From Uloborus plumipes (Eukaryota; Arthropoda; Arachnida; Araneae; Uloboridae), in NCBI GenBank assembly GCA_038373865.1, contig JAXGGA010002214.1:62001-126000 (forward strand): 64,000 nt of DNA, in the 5' to 3' direction. The notes below the pieces were generated by a model. That model was not told the DNA's origin, did no database searches, and saw nothing but the letters and a program-made list of their open reading frames with translations. Numbering within the stretch: the stretch's first letter is position 1; each line of letters opens with the position of its first letter. Position numbers and translations under genes: made by a program. Of this stretch, positions 1 to 11,617 are shown piece by piece.

Positions 1-152
1 AACTGTAGAACGCACAGTAATAAACTGTAAAATTAGCAGTAATAAATATACTACCGCTAATTTTACAGTTCACTGTGCATTTCAGTTTTCAACTGGAACC
101 TCTGCTGCCAGTATTATACTCTAAAAACTACAGTTTATTTTTTGCAGTGTAT
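1..152. repeat. MITE family A copy, cut by the window edge
   Basis: The segment shares its sequence with seven other copies in the window: alternating ACTGTAAAATTAGCA and TTTTACAGTTTATTACTG blocks, a TTCAACTGGAACCTCTGCTG block, and a terminal block ending CAGTTTATTTTTTGCAGTGTA. The left end is missing because the window starts inside it. No coding capacity is seen, so it looks like a non-autonomous DNA element. Confidence 0.7.
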
Positions 153-253
153 AGCGTTGCGGTTAATAAAATAGTGATTGTAGCATTGGTATTCCTCAAA
201 CCTTAATCGAACCCCCAGATTGGATTGACCCCTAATTATATTACATCAAACCC

Positions 254-527
254 CAAGGGCGGATCCAGAACTTATTCAAGGGAGGGGCGGTTGACTTTTA
301 TTAGTTACTTTTTACGATGCATACTGGTTTATAAATATTGATCACATAAGTTTCGGACTTCAATTTCGAAACATTTTCGAGGGAAAGCCCAAATTTCCTT
401 CATTCAACCTCACTATACCTAGCCTAAAATTACGTTTTTTGAGCTTCAATGTTGAAAATTTACTGGATGAGAGTCCCTCAAGGGAGGGGCAATCGCCCCC
501 ATCGCCCCTCCCTTGTATCCGCCCCTG
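254..527. mobile_element. hAT-like MITE with 8-bp target duplication
   Basis: The ends are inverted repeats: CAAGGGCGGATCCAG on the left, and on the right the complement of CAGGGGCGGATACAAG. Both are flanked by TCAAACCC (246-253 and 528-535), an exact 8-bp duplication as produced by hAT transposases. The interior contains GGAGGGGC stretches and no transposase. The 94-codon open frame across it is accidental. Related ends occur at 3,189, 16,255 and 63,498. Confidence 0.8.
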
Positions 528-607
528 TCAAACCCCCAAGAGTCGGTATCGATAACTTTGATGATCCCTCGTCTAGACTTCGAGGCGTAAACGAGAGATT
601 ACTGTAC

Positions 608-2204
608 TTTTTAGCCTACTTTCCCGTTAAAAATAAAAGAAACGAAAAAAGCATTAAAATTGGCTTAATGCATCTAAAAAATGTTGCCAAGTCCAAAAAA
701 TATCGCCAAGTAAAAAAAAATATCGCCAAGTAAAAAAAAGTCAAAAAGAAACAAAAAAATGAAATAAATATCGAAAAATTAAAAATTTGAAAGTAGGGTA
801 TTGCGATGGGGAATTTGTGTGTCTGTCGGTCGGTCTGTCGGTCTGTCTGTCCCCCCCCCCCTAATAACTTTTGAATGAACATTCCGATTTGGACAAACTT
901 TTTTTTGTTGGAAAGATCTCGGTGAGTACAGCTCATTCCCATATTTGATTTTTTGATTTGAACGATTTTTGGTTCAACTTTGAGCCGTTCAAATAACCGG
1001 TCCCGCGATACTAACTTTTGAATGAACAGTCCGATTTGAACAAACTTTTTTTTGTTCGAAAGATTTTTTCAGGGATACTTCATTCCCGTACCTACATTTT
1101 TGATTTGAACAATTTTTTTGTTCAACATTGAACCGTTCAAAAAAGCTCTCACTCCTAATAACTTTTGAGTGAACAGTCCGATTTAAACAAACTTTTTTTT
1201 GTTCGAAAGATCTCTGCAAGAATGCTTCATTACCGTATTTAAATTTTCAATTTGAACATTTTTTTCGTTCAACATTGAACCGTTCAAACAACCTTTCCCC
1301 ACCTAATAACTTTTAAGTGAACCGTCGGAATTGAATAAACTTTTTTTTGTTCGAAAGATCTCGGAGAGGCTCCTTCCCATATTTCACTTTTCAATTTGAA
1401 CAGTTTTTCGTTCAATGATGAACCGTTCAGAAAAAATTTTAACATGAGCGCCTACGGAGAAATTTAAATTGAATGTTGATTCTGAACTTCAAGGCGGATT
1501 TCCTTCAAACTAACTTTGTAAGAAAATGGTTTTGATAAATAATGTATTGTAAAGTACTTTTCTGAATAATCTTCTGTGAGGACTCTGATTCCGACTCCGA
1601 CTCCGCAGACATGGCGGAAATGCAGGCTCAGAAAAAAATGACTGACTGGGCAGACGATTTTTTGTTTATTTATTTATTTGTTTTGTTTAATTTATTATTA
1701 TTATGATTTTTTTTTGGCAGACGATATATTTTTTTTTTTTTTTGTTAACAAAAATTTTTCATTCACGAGAGCATTTTATTCTTTATTTATATTTAACAAC
1801 TGGCAACGGATTAAAAATGAAATTCAAGACATTTTATTAACGAACGAGTTTTTTTTTCTTTCTTTGATAAACTGTGCTTTGAAGTTCTTCGTACTTTTAT
1901 TTTATTTGTTAATTTTTTTTCTTTTGAAAACGATTGTAGAATTTTCTACGGAAGAACTATAACAGTTACATTCTTTAAAAGGTGCGACAAAACTTATTTG
2001 ACTCGTTTATTTAATTTTTACGTGTCTATTTCATCTGATGAGAGGGGTATATTTTGCTTTTAGAAATCAGCTTTAAGTGCTATAGAGGTATGTTTGACTT
2101 AATTTTCAGTTTCAGATAATCAAGAGAATATTGATCAGATGCTACAATGCCGATTTCGATGTACGGGAAAGTAGGCTCGTTTAGTTCTTGACAGAACTTC
2201 TTGT
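608..2204. repeat. Dispersed repeat Y, copy 1 (copy 2 inverted at 58,288-59,402)
   Basis: The outer parts match the reverse complement of 58,288-59,402. They share a TTTAGCCTACTTTCCCG end, a block of TATCGCCAAGT repeats, 146-bp tandem units, a T-rich/ATT middle around 1,650-1,975, and an end containing GTTCTTGACAGAACTTCTTG. Open reading frames inside are low-complexity Phe/Ile/Tyr runs and are not supported as genes. Superfamily not recognised. Confidence 0.75.
862..1434. repeat. Tandem array, about four 146-bp units, inside repeat Y
   Basis: Units begin near 862, 1,010, 1,155 and 1,302, each with a version of TAATAACTTTTGAATGAAC, then TTTGTTCGAAAGATCT, then TTCAACATTGAACCGTTCAA. The inverted copy near 59 kb has about three units (58,833 to 59,155), so unit number varies between copies. 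Confidence 0.75.
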
Positions 2205-2210
2205 TAATAC

Positions 2211-2592
2211 TACACTGCAAAAAATGAACTGTTGTCTCTACAGTAAAATATTGGCAGCTAAGTTTCCAATTTAAAACTGTAAAATGCACAATAATAAACT
2301 GTAAAACTAGCAATTTTAGTTTCTTACTGTAGAATTAGCAGTTTTACAATTTATTGCCGTAAAATTTAGCTGTATTACACTGTACAAACAACAGTAAAAT
2401 ACTGGAAGCAGAGGTTCCAGTTTAAAACTGAAAAATGCGCGGTAATGAACTTTTTAATTAGCAATTTTAGTTTATTACTGTAAAATTAGCAATTTTACAG
2501 TTAAGTGCCATAAAAGTAGCAATTTTACAGTTTATTACTTTAAAATTAGTTGCATTATACTGCAAAAAACAACATTCATTTTTACAGTGTAG
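2211..2592. mobile_element. MITE family A, near-complete copy
   Basis: The element runs from TACACTGCAAAAAATGAAC to CATTCATTTTTACAGTGTA. These two ends are inverted repeats of each other. Between them lie repeated short palindromic blocks (ACTGTAAAATTAGCA / TTTTACAGTTTATTACTG) and two copies of a GCAGAGGTTCCAGTTTAAAA-like block. No open frame is conserved between copies. The superfamily cannot be fixed; a TA target duplication is possible. Confidence 0.75.
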
Positions 2593-3188
2593 TTTTAATC
2601 TTTTACAATTGAGTTTACAATGAACATCTTATGTTCCCCAGTGACTCTGGTATTCCAGTCGTACAAATATCCTTTAGCTCATTACAATGACAAACTGCTG
2701 CAAGGAATACATCTTTCTTGGCCATTGCTGTTCCTCTTTGGTGTCATAAAACGATGAAATCTGTTCTGTGCGGAGGCAGAGTGGAATGCCGTTGCTTTGT
2801 GTCGCCTACATAAATCAAGCTCAGAGGGCGGACTTCTGCACATTTCTCCAAAACTGAACCACAAACATGCTGCTGGGATTTAAGAAGAATTATGGTGGGC
2901 AGTGCTGAGAATGGTTAAATCATGCTCCGCTGAAGACGTGTATTTAGGATTTAAATGGTGTCGAAGAGCAGATAACTTTCAATTTTTAGAAGTAATGAAT
3001 ATTTAAACAATAGTTCAGGATTATATTCGGGTGTTCTGCCAACAGAGTTTTCATTGCTCTCAATGCTGGCCAATCAAACGGTTTCAGTAAGACCGTATAC
3101 TAATTATGAATCGATCCCGCTCCTCCACTGGTCCATAACAAGCGATAATTCTGTCGTGCAAATGCGTCAGACTAAAAATGAACTAGAC
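2593..3188. other. No supported feature
   Basis: This stretch has mixed composition. A 60-codon frame on the minus strand (2,682-2,864) resembles no family I know and has no splice or start context to support it. Confidence 0.5.
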
Positions 3189-3364
3189 CAAGTGCGGATC
3201 CAGAAAGGGGGGTCAGGGGGTTGTGCCCCCATGAATTGAATAAAATTTGCCGAGCACCCCGAAAAAAATGCCAAACACCCCTATTTTTGCTCAAAAATTG
3301 CCCTTTGAACCCCCCTCCTTCCGAAAATGACCCCCTGCTTCACCACAAGCTGGATCCGCCCTTA
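3189..3364. mobile_element. Short hAT-like MITE with 8-bp target duplication
   Basis: The left end CAAGTGCGGATCCAG and the right end CTGGATCCGCCCTT are inverted. AACTAGAC flanks both sides (3,181-3,188 and 3,365-3,372). The end motif is the same as in the element at 254-527, so both probably used the same kind of hAT transposase. Confidence 0.75.
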
Positions 3365-3747
3365 AACTAGACTGCGGATTTTTGTTGCTTTTAGGTTGTT
3401 AATATATCGGTTTTTTCTGACCACATGGCGACCTGAATAGTTTAACTTTATAAACTAGGTGGTTTTTCAACCGTTCATCCTACAAATGTAGCCAATCAGA
3501 GGCAATTTTAAGACACGTTATGTCGATTAAGACGCCGAAGGCGGCGTATTTTGAGGGCTAGCCACATGCTTGCCGCCTGAGGCAGCTGAAGTTAGCGAAA
3601 AAAAATTAATTGACATTTTATGATGGATATTGCATTCCTCCACAGGAAAAGAAGATAAAAGCATTCCGTCAAAAAAACGTACCTTATATCTCCTTATTAT
3701 GACTTAATATCTCCGCTAATTGGTGCAATCCATCAAAGATGTAAACA

Positions 3748-4140
3748 GGGCCGGCCTTAGCAAATGCGGGGCCCGATTGGAGAACTCTGGCGGGGCCCCC
3801 TTTGCAAAATTATTACATTTAGTTTGAGGCTCAAATGAATACAACTCTTTTTAAAATAAAAACCTTTTGTTTCGCTATTTTTTTACAAGAAAAAAAATAA
3901 TAAATCAATAGCATGCTAAAACAAGCCGTTACAGATTAACCTTTCTTTCTATTTTATGTACCTTCCTGACCCTTTCGTTGATGATGAAAAGACTACTTAC
4001 ATAACCGTTTCATATATCCGAAAAAGCATGTTGCATTTTTGATTATATTCCCAAGAACTAAGTTGTACTAGTGGCAGGCAAATAGTGGGGTATATATGTT
4101 TAAATTTTGGAGATGGCTAATGGGACCAAGCTTAGAATAA
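3748..4140. repeat. Dispersed repeat beginning CAGGGCCGGCCTTAG, copy 1
   Basis: It aligns along about 390 bases with 10,518-10,910. Shared blocks are GGGCCCGATTGGAGAA, the A-rich middle, TTTTCGTTGATGA(T/C)GAAAAGA and GACCAAGCTTAGA. The G-rich end resembles hAT-type termini, but no target duplication was established here. Confidence 0.65.
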
Positions 4141-6160
4141 TAATTTAGAGGATGGCAGGGTGGAGCGCTCTTCTAGACATTTTTCCTCGTTGAATTTTTG
4201 AAATGCAATTCTAAACAATCTTCGGTAATGTCAAAGGAATGAGCGAGAAATTCAGGCTCAAATTCAGACTCTCCTTTCTAAATATATTTTTTAAATTCAT
4301 ATTTGAAGACATTTTAGGCAGCGGCCCAAACGAGAGAATATTTTTAAGGGGGCGGGGCACTTTAAAAAAAAAAAACTCCAACTTCCCCATCTCTTTGGAT
4401 GGAAAGAAAACCATGTGGAAGGAAAACCACATGGTATGAACAAACCTAGACAAGTTGAGAAATGCTCAGTCCTGTTGTAGGTAGCAATCAGATGTTGAAA
4501 AATCAGACAAGTTTAGTGGTATTCTATATTACCAGGTGTTAAAAATATTAAATTATCTTATTAAACTTTAAATATGTTTCTTCATTGCTCTTCTTAGTCT
4601 TTTTTTAGCATTTAAGGCAAAGAATAAAGTATATAATTACATTTAAATAAAAAAAAGATTTAAAAAAATGAAAATAATCGTGTTGCTTTTGTGCAATTTT
4701 TTGAAAGTTCAGTCCCTTATATCTGCCAAACGCCTTCGAATAACAAAGCAACTTTTGTTTTATTAGAAAGCTGGTAAAAAGTACTTAAAATACCACAGAT
4801 AAAAAAAATTTTATCTTGCCCCCCACATGCATTTTTTTAGCGTTGAATATTGGATTTTTAGAAAAATTTACAACTTTGGGGGGGCATATCTCATAAAGGG
4901 GGTGGAGTAACAAAACAATTTTTTTTATACAGTAAGTAACCATGACTATGAATATATGATGAAAAAATCGGCTCGTTACTTTGAACCCTTCATGGGTTTT
5001 TTAATGCTCGAAAGTAGTAAAAAATGTTATTTTCGTCGTGAACTTTGACCTTGAAAAAATAAATATTTTTTTTAAATCTGAAATTTATTGATAGCATATA
5101 TAAAAAGATCTTTTTCTTAGCTTTCCAATGAGCTATATTTGAGCTCAAAATCTTTGATAGAAAAAAAGTTATAGTTCATCAAACAAAGCATCAAAACGCC
5201 CAATTTTCGCTGTTGCCAACAACAAAAATGGCCTATATATCAAAGGGTAAATTTTTCAAAAATAAAATGAACACTGTTTTGAGCTCTGGGAAGTAAAAGG
5301 AATACACATGAAAATTTTCATCAAAATCAAAAATGGTGATGCGCACCCCATTTGTTGATTTAAAATGGAATGACCCAAAAATCTTTTTATCATTACAAGA
5401 TGTTTCTTTCTCAGCTTCAATGTGACGTAACGGCTTGACTAAATTTTACAAATCTTGTTATATATGGTTAAATGATGATGCTGATCACCAAAATGTAATA
5501 TAAAAGGAGACTATGATTGAAAATTGTTGATTCTATGTGCATTTTCAAAATGAAGACGACCCCTCAACAACAATTGAGTAACAGAATTATGTAGATTACA
5601 TTATTCCAAAAAAAAAAAAACTTTCAGGCGTCTCTAATGTTATCAGTCGTTAAATTTCAACTAGTGCTTCGTTTTTTTTTTTTTTTTTTTCGTTTTTTTT
5701 TCGTTTTTTTTTTTTCGACTTTCCCCCCATGACTGCGCATAATTTCTTAATCAAAAAGATAAGCACACGTTAAAATTGTAATCCTTAAATATCAGACAAG
5801 AGAACCTAGCCAAAATCGCATATTTACTGCATAGTATATCTCTTCTTTAGTGCAGCTTAATGAAGTAAAATAGAATATGTAGGGATAAATTTAAGAATTG
5901 TATAACTTCCCTTATCGCATTTAACAGTTGACAAGTACTAAGATTAAATTTAAAAAATAAACAACCCCTGACCCTCTTTGACGATCTCATATAAAAACGA
6001 ACTTCTCTGGTCATAAAGCATTTTAAATCTAAATAAAACTGGAAGTTTTGGGGAAGAAAACAGTCCCCCTCCACCCCGGAAGGTGGAGTTTATTTCCACT
6101 CGGAAAAAATTGCAACGTTTGAAATTCTTTGAACAAGATAATATAATCAGGCAGTTATAA
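4141..6160. other. Unannotated AT-rich stretch
   Basis: No coding exon, RNA gene or repeat boundary was recognised. Notable items are T-tracts at 5,673-5,716 and several short A/T homopolymers. The overlapping small frames at 4,211-4,453 on both strands are mirror shadows in low-complexity DNA. Confidence 0.5.
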
Positions 6161-6926
6161 TACAGTCGAACCTGTTTATCTCGAACCTGCTTATCTCGAA
6201 AACCTCTCTATGTCGAAATTGTTCAATTTCCCTGCCTTTACAGCATAAATGTAAGTTTTTTCTCATGTTTATCTCGAATGATTTTTCCTGAAAACCTCCA
6301 TATCTCGAATTTCAACGACTCTCATTTTTGAACTTCATCTCCAACCACCTTTATCAATGACATAACTTGGAGACAAGTACCATATTTTGCGTAATCATTC
6401 AAAGACTATGTTCGTACTTAAAGGTATGCATTAACTTGCTACCGCTACAGTCATCACAATTAGTAAAACGTGGACTCACAATATGTCGTACAGTAAAATA
6501 TTCAACAATATCAATGCAAAACAATCTATTAAGTGTAAGAATGAAGGCTTTCACGGCCGGAGTAAATACTAGTTAAGGATTCCGGTCTGTTGTGCCGTGG
6601 TCTGAATGGTTTTAATCCATACGTTTCGATCGCAACTGCGGCGGTCATCTTCAGTGGGTGTCGTTGATTAAACGGTCATCTTCAGTGGGTGTCGTTGATT
6701 AATTTAATCAACGACACCCACTGAAGATGACCGCCGCAGTTGCGATCGAAACGTATGGATTAAAGCCATTCAGATCACGGCACAACAGCCCGGAATCCTT
6801 AACTAGTAATCTATTAAGTATTTGAATTTGTTCCAATTGCTTATTTTTGTAAATTTTATCACAAACCTCTGTATCTCGAATTTTTCTTCTGCCCCGTGAA
6901 ATTCGAGATAGACAGGTTTGACTGTA
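6161..6926. mobile_element. Pogo/Tigger-like element (non-autonomous), split by a later insert
   Basis: The left end TACAGTCGAACCTGTTTATC and the right end (as complement TACAGTCAAACCTGTCTATC) are inverted repeats. They begin with the TA-CAGT...AACC pattern common in pogo/Tigger elements, followed by further CTCGAA blocks. No transposase frame is seen. A 273-bp fold-back insert (6,535-6,807) interrupts it. Confidence 0.75.
6535..6807. mobile_element. Fold-back insert with 12-bp target duplication
   Basis: AATCTATTAAGT occurs at 6,523-6,534 and again at 6,808-6,819, flanking the insert exactly. Inside, the arms 6,568-6,671 and about 6,702-6,807 are near-perfect inverted repeats (ACTAGTTAAGGATTCCGG ... 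reversed). They are separated by a direct copy of GGTCATCTTCAGTGGGTG. The text GAATGAAGGCTTTCACGGCC at its start recalls termini of Penelope-like elements, whose target duplications are of similar length. That assignment is from memory and uncertain. Confidence 0.7.
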
Positions 6927-7965
6927 TTTACGTTTCAATGTTTTTTTAATTTTTTTATATTCAATATCCCACATGAAAACACTAACTTTGGAAATGCAAG
7001 TTGTAAGATAATTTAATTTCCCTGTGCGGCAAAGGGCAATTCCATTTTTAAAAAAAACATCCATTGCTACACAAAACAGCCGGCAAGGACTTGAAATATG
7101 ATAGATCCTTGTTTCGTTGCGTGAAGTTTTAAAGAAAACAGACTCTCATTCTGTAAAATACAGTTAAATTTTGAAGATTTCAAGAAACAGTATTTGTACG
7201 ATGATATTTCAGCTTTGTAACGGATGTATCTCTTTAGATAGGTCGTTATGAAGAAAACGCTATTATTTCAATCAGAGTTTATTTATTGATAGCTATTTTG
7301 AGAAAAATCAGTCAAACGACGATCCAGCATGGGTAGCCACAGAAAGTAAGTTTTTTTTTTTTTTTTGCGAACTCATTTTTCAGAAAATTAAACTATTTTA
7401 AAATGATTTGCTTAAAATTGATCAGAGATGCCTTCTGTAATGTTACTTTGCAAAAGTAAAGTCAAGTAAGGTCGTATTTTGATCACATATCTGCAAAATA
7501 TCCCATAAACAGGACGTTAAATAACTTAATAACTATGGCAACGGCGAACTATTTTAAGCCTAAAATGTATGTAAACCATTCCAAGTAAGAGTTTTAAGCA
7601 GATAAAAATTGAAAAAAATTGTTAAAAAAAAAAACTTGGGCATAAATGGGTAAGACCATGTTCTTCTTTAAGTTCTTGAAATGGAAGAATGTAACATACT
7701 TCTTGGCTTTGTAAGCTGTTTTGTGAAAAACTGATACGTCTGTTACCGTGGAATGAGTCCAAAGTATTATGGGCTAATTTTCTCACTTAAATCATAAATG
7801 CATATGCAGGACAATATCAATATAAATAGGAAAAAAATAAATCGGTTATTACCATTCTTACTCATAAGGAGTTGCTTTAAAAAATATTGTGTAATTTTGT
7901 TTTTTCTTTTTACAAAAACTAAACCTTTGTTCTAGATATGTGAAATTGTGACAAAAGCAACCATT
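6927..7965. other. No supported feature
   Basis: AT-rich sequence with homopolymers. No exon-like open frame with splice sites and no repeat ends were recognised. Confidence 0.5.
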
Positions 7966-8037
7966 AGCTGCTAAAAATGAACTGCTGTTTTTTACAGTAT
8001 AATACTGGCAGCCGAGGTTCCAATTTAAACATCTATC
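7966..8037. repeat. MITE family A, left-end fragment
   Basis: It contains CTAAAAATGAACTGCTG, ACAGTATAATACTGGCAG and CCGAGGTTCCAATTTAAA in the same order as the left part of the complete copies, then stops. It is truncated. Confidence 0.65.
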
Positions 8038-8213
8038 AGTAAAAAAAAATTCTTGTCATTATATATAGTTTTGTGGAAAAGGAATACACATCGTTAACAT
8101 ATCATCTGTAACGACTTTAAAAAAAAAAGATTTCCTTGCATGATCTGTATCATCCCTATCCCTGTTTTCATCTAAAGAGCCATTACCAGAACTTTTAAAC
8201 AAAATGTTTTCTT

Positions 8214-8640
8214 ATGTGTTTAAAATATTATTCCCATCTAAAGACTCCCTTACCACCAATGACTTTCATTCTGATCACGAGGGAGCAACATTGCATCATT
8301 GCCGATCTAGATCTATCGCGTCACGTGATGAAACCCTATAGAACGTTGAGCCCGCATCTCGTCCAAATCGATCGCCAAATGAGCCAAGATCATGATCGGC
8401 GTTTGATGTCACGTTTCTGTTGCGCAAGAGGGGGGCTGGATATCAGAAACGCCCCTCTTCGTGATGTGATATATCACATGATAATGGAACTGAAGAGTAT
8501 CAGACAGCAGATTTGACATTTGACACCCTGAGGTCCCCCGCAGCAGATGCAAGACAAGGCAGCATGAAGTTCGATGTGTACAAACTCGGCATTGTCACTA
8601 CATTATGCGACCTCTTGTTCGAAATAGTTACGCACCTTGG
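8214..8640. other. GC-richer, palindrome-rich segment, unassigned
   Basis: Composition departs from the surroundings, and short palindromes are dense: GATCTAGATC, GATCATGATC, GTGATATATCAC. A 100-codon forward frame (8,214-8,516) covers part of it. I do not recognise the product, and no splice sites or homologous family support it. It could be a decayed transposable element or an orphan exon. Confidence 0.3.
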
Positions 8641-9829
8641 GGCTGCTCGTAGACAGAGCTGGCCAACTGCTACGAAAAAATCGTAGTTCCTATGAACTAA
8701 AGTCTGGAACTACGACGCTACGAAAATGTGTCCAAACAATGTGATTTCCTCTTTTTCCTTAGTAATTCCGAGAAGTGTTTCAACCATTACAGATAAAATC
8801 CGTGGGGATAACAATTACGGAGTGGGTACAGTTAAAGTTACCCTGTCTAGACCTTCGCAGAGTTTTTCTTTTCTTTTTTTAATAATAGACGAACAGTTAT
8901 TCAAGGTATCTTTGAGCTAGTGCTAGTCCGGATAACTTAGTGCCACTTTTTTTTTCTAGTACATTGTAAAGTCATAAAGAGCATAAATCTTATTTTATAA
9001 CCTTGCCAGAAAAATGTATCAATAGGACTTCATTTGTTTTAGTTTATTTGACTTAAAATAAAATGGGAGCAAAAGAGTCAGGACTGGCTCAAAGATACCT
9101 TGAATGACTGTAAGTCATTGGAACGGTATACATGTTATGTGCACTACTGTTAAAAGGTATTTACAATAAGGAAACACTAGCTCAAAGTTTCACCCCGAAT
9201 TGAGAAATTAGTTCGTGAAGAGTTCCGCAATAAAAGAATAAAAAACTTTTTTCGACCACAGGATTTGCCTAATGTTGCCCATTTGCTTAAATTAAATGCT
9301 CAAAGAGAGTAATATCGTGTTTAATAATGGCATGAAAAATTTTTGTATCAGTTGCAGCTTACAGGTCAACACTGTAATTGAAAAAGAGGCCAAGAAGAAC
9401 TTACTTGATAGCAAAAAATGTTATCAATAGTCGGGACAAACACAAATTGGCAGCATTGTGAAAGCTACGCAGAACCTAATCACATCATTAGGGAGCTGCC
9501 AGATTAGGTTCACCTCACCCCAACGGATAGTAAATTTCGCATTGTACCCCATAGTAGGAAGTTTCGTTATGCATTGTGATATTAGCCTTTATGTATCTTA
9601 TTTTAAAACAATGCGCATTACAGCAGAACCAAATCGATGCTGTTCGATTAAAATTTGCGATGACACTTTAAATTATGTAATGTTTCAGAGTTACTATGTA
9701 AGGGCTCAGCTAGATGAAAGAAATGGGATCTATGCTATAAAAATATGTGTCTTGTTGCTATAAAATCATTACCATCATGGCTGGATCAACATCTATGATC
9801 CAAACCAGGCTGTCCAAAGATCCAACCAG

Positions 9830-10517
9830 GCTCTGCTCTACTCTTTTCTGAGGATCTCCATTTTTTTTTTGTTTATCTTAATAAAACTAAAATCTGAGTC
9901 CAAACAATCAGTTGACTCATCACTTTTTCGGTCTAGTTTGAAATTGTTGAGTCTAAAGAATTTGTAAAGTTCAAAGTTGTATATTCTTCACCATTTTCCA
10001 CTGTCACTGATAGTACCACCAAAAATGGTTTGTAGCTCTGTCCTTTCAAAAGATTACCAACATTTTCTCTTCTCCTGCTGTCAGTGATCATATTTCCAAC
10101 GCATGTATTTTTACTGGTTTTGTAAGAGTGTTGTACAGTAAAATTTTAGCTCTTCTTTTAATAAGGTGGTACTTCAATTGGTTTCTAAAATCAAATTGGC
10201 AACGATGGACAGCAATAATTATCTTTCAGATCTTAGATCTGATTTCATTTCGGTATTCTTTCTCAGGTCCTAGGTAGGAAAACTTTTCAACTTTCAAATC
10301 TAGTTTGCTAAAAATTTCAAAGAAATCAAGAGAGTCTGTCTTTCCACTAAGCAGGTATTTTAAGCCCTGCATTTCTAGCAGCCTTTTCTAGTGCAAGGAA
10401 AGAGTCTTTCAATGTACTTTAAGATCTTTCGACGATGTCTATATTATCTGCGTAAGCCAAAATGTGCACTAATTTGTTGAATGTTGTTGCCGTTATACTT
10501 ATGCCAGTATCTCTGAT
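9830..10517 (-). pseudogene. Decayed LINE reverse transcriptase fragment
   Basis: Minus-strand translation from 10,517 reads IRDTGIS, then LAYADNIDIVERS. This matches the catalytic YADD-type motif of non-LTR reverse transcriptases, with the second aspartate changed to asparagine. Downstream pieces keep the order of such proteins: FLALEKAARNAGLKI, KVEKFSYLGP, IIAVHRCQFDFRNQLKYHL, then LYNTLTKPVKIHALE and a WRRRYN-like RIYNFELY. Several stop codons break the frame, so it is dead. Its upstream side is cut off exactly where the CAGGGCCAGCC repeat starts at 10,518. Confidence 0.75.
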
Positions 10518-10910
10518 CAGGGCCAGCCTTAGCAAATGAGGGGCCCGATTGAAGAATTCTGGCGGGACACCCTTTAGACAATGATAACATTTAGTTTTCT
10601 GGCTTAAGTAAATAAAATATTTTTTCAAAATGAAAAAAAAAAACTTTTCCAGGGCAAAAAAAAAAAAAAACTGCAACTTATTAAAACAAGTCATTACAAA
10701 CTAACGCTCATGGCTTTTCTATGCACCTTTTCTGGACATTTTTTCGTTGATGACGAAAAGAGTACATATAATCGTTGCATAAATCTGAAAAGGCACCTAG
10801 ACAAGTTTTAGCTACATTCTCCATGCAGCTAAGTTATAATAGTGACAATGGTGTATATATATTTGCATTTGGGAAGGGGACGGGGGGCATATGACCAAGC
10901 TTAGACACAC
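10518..10910. repeat. Dispersed repeat beginning CAGGGCCAGCCTTAG, copy 2
   Basis: This is a diverged copy of 3,748-4,140, collinear to the shared GACCAAGCTTAGA end. It abuts the reverse transcriptase fossil directly, which suggests it inserted into that older LINE. Confidence 0.65.
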
Positions 10911-11617
10911 CCGCTTTCAGCAATCTGAAGTCATTGGAGGAAGAAGATCTAGTGCCAGATCTTCAATTTTTCTGAAGTGGAACATAGAACTAAAATTTGA
11001 ACTCTATTCATCTTCCTTCAAGCTTCCATATCGGGTTGCTTTATTTTTAACAATCCAATTGCATTGTGTATATATATATATATAAATCTTCCGCACTTCA
11101 ATTGCTTTATAATTTAATTGCAGACTTCAATATTCCACAAACGTTATCCTCTCGGTATTATATTTGTAAATAAATCCATTTCCATCTTATTGAATTTCAT
11201 ACATAAGCTCGCCATTTCTTATTTATCCGAACTTTAACAAGCAAAGCCATCGGCGCTACAACACAACTCCTCAATAAATAACTCTCTATTATCCTTCAGG
11301 AGTAAGCTACTTATCCTCCTATGAGAGATTAATATTCGATCAATCCCCCCATTCATGGGATGAGGGGGTAGTGGAGCACCGAGAGGGGATGTCGCTTCTT
11401 TCAATAGGTTTATCTCGACCGTTGTATTCGAGTAGGGAGAGGAGGAGGAGGGTAATGTGGGGCGTCCTTTTTATTTGCAAATGGGGGAATCTTGTTATTC
11501 ATAAACACATCTCTTTATCCGCGCATCGGTTTGCAATGCATGGTGCGAATGAAGAGAATAATTGAATTTAAAATTGAAAATAACAAAATTTTAGCTGGTC
11601 ATTGAAAACGATTTCTT

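Noticed and set aside
616..942. 108-codon minus frame with repeated Thr-Asp-Arg-Gln
   Set aside because: It is the translation of a GTCTGTCTGTCGGTC simple repeat inside dispersed repeat Y.
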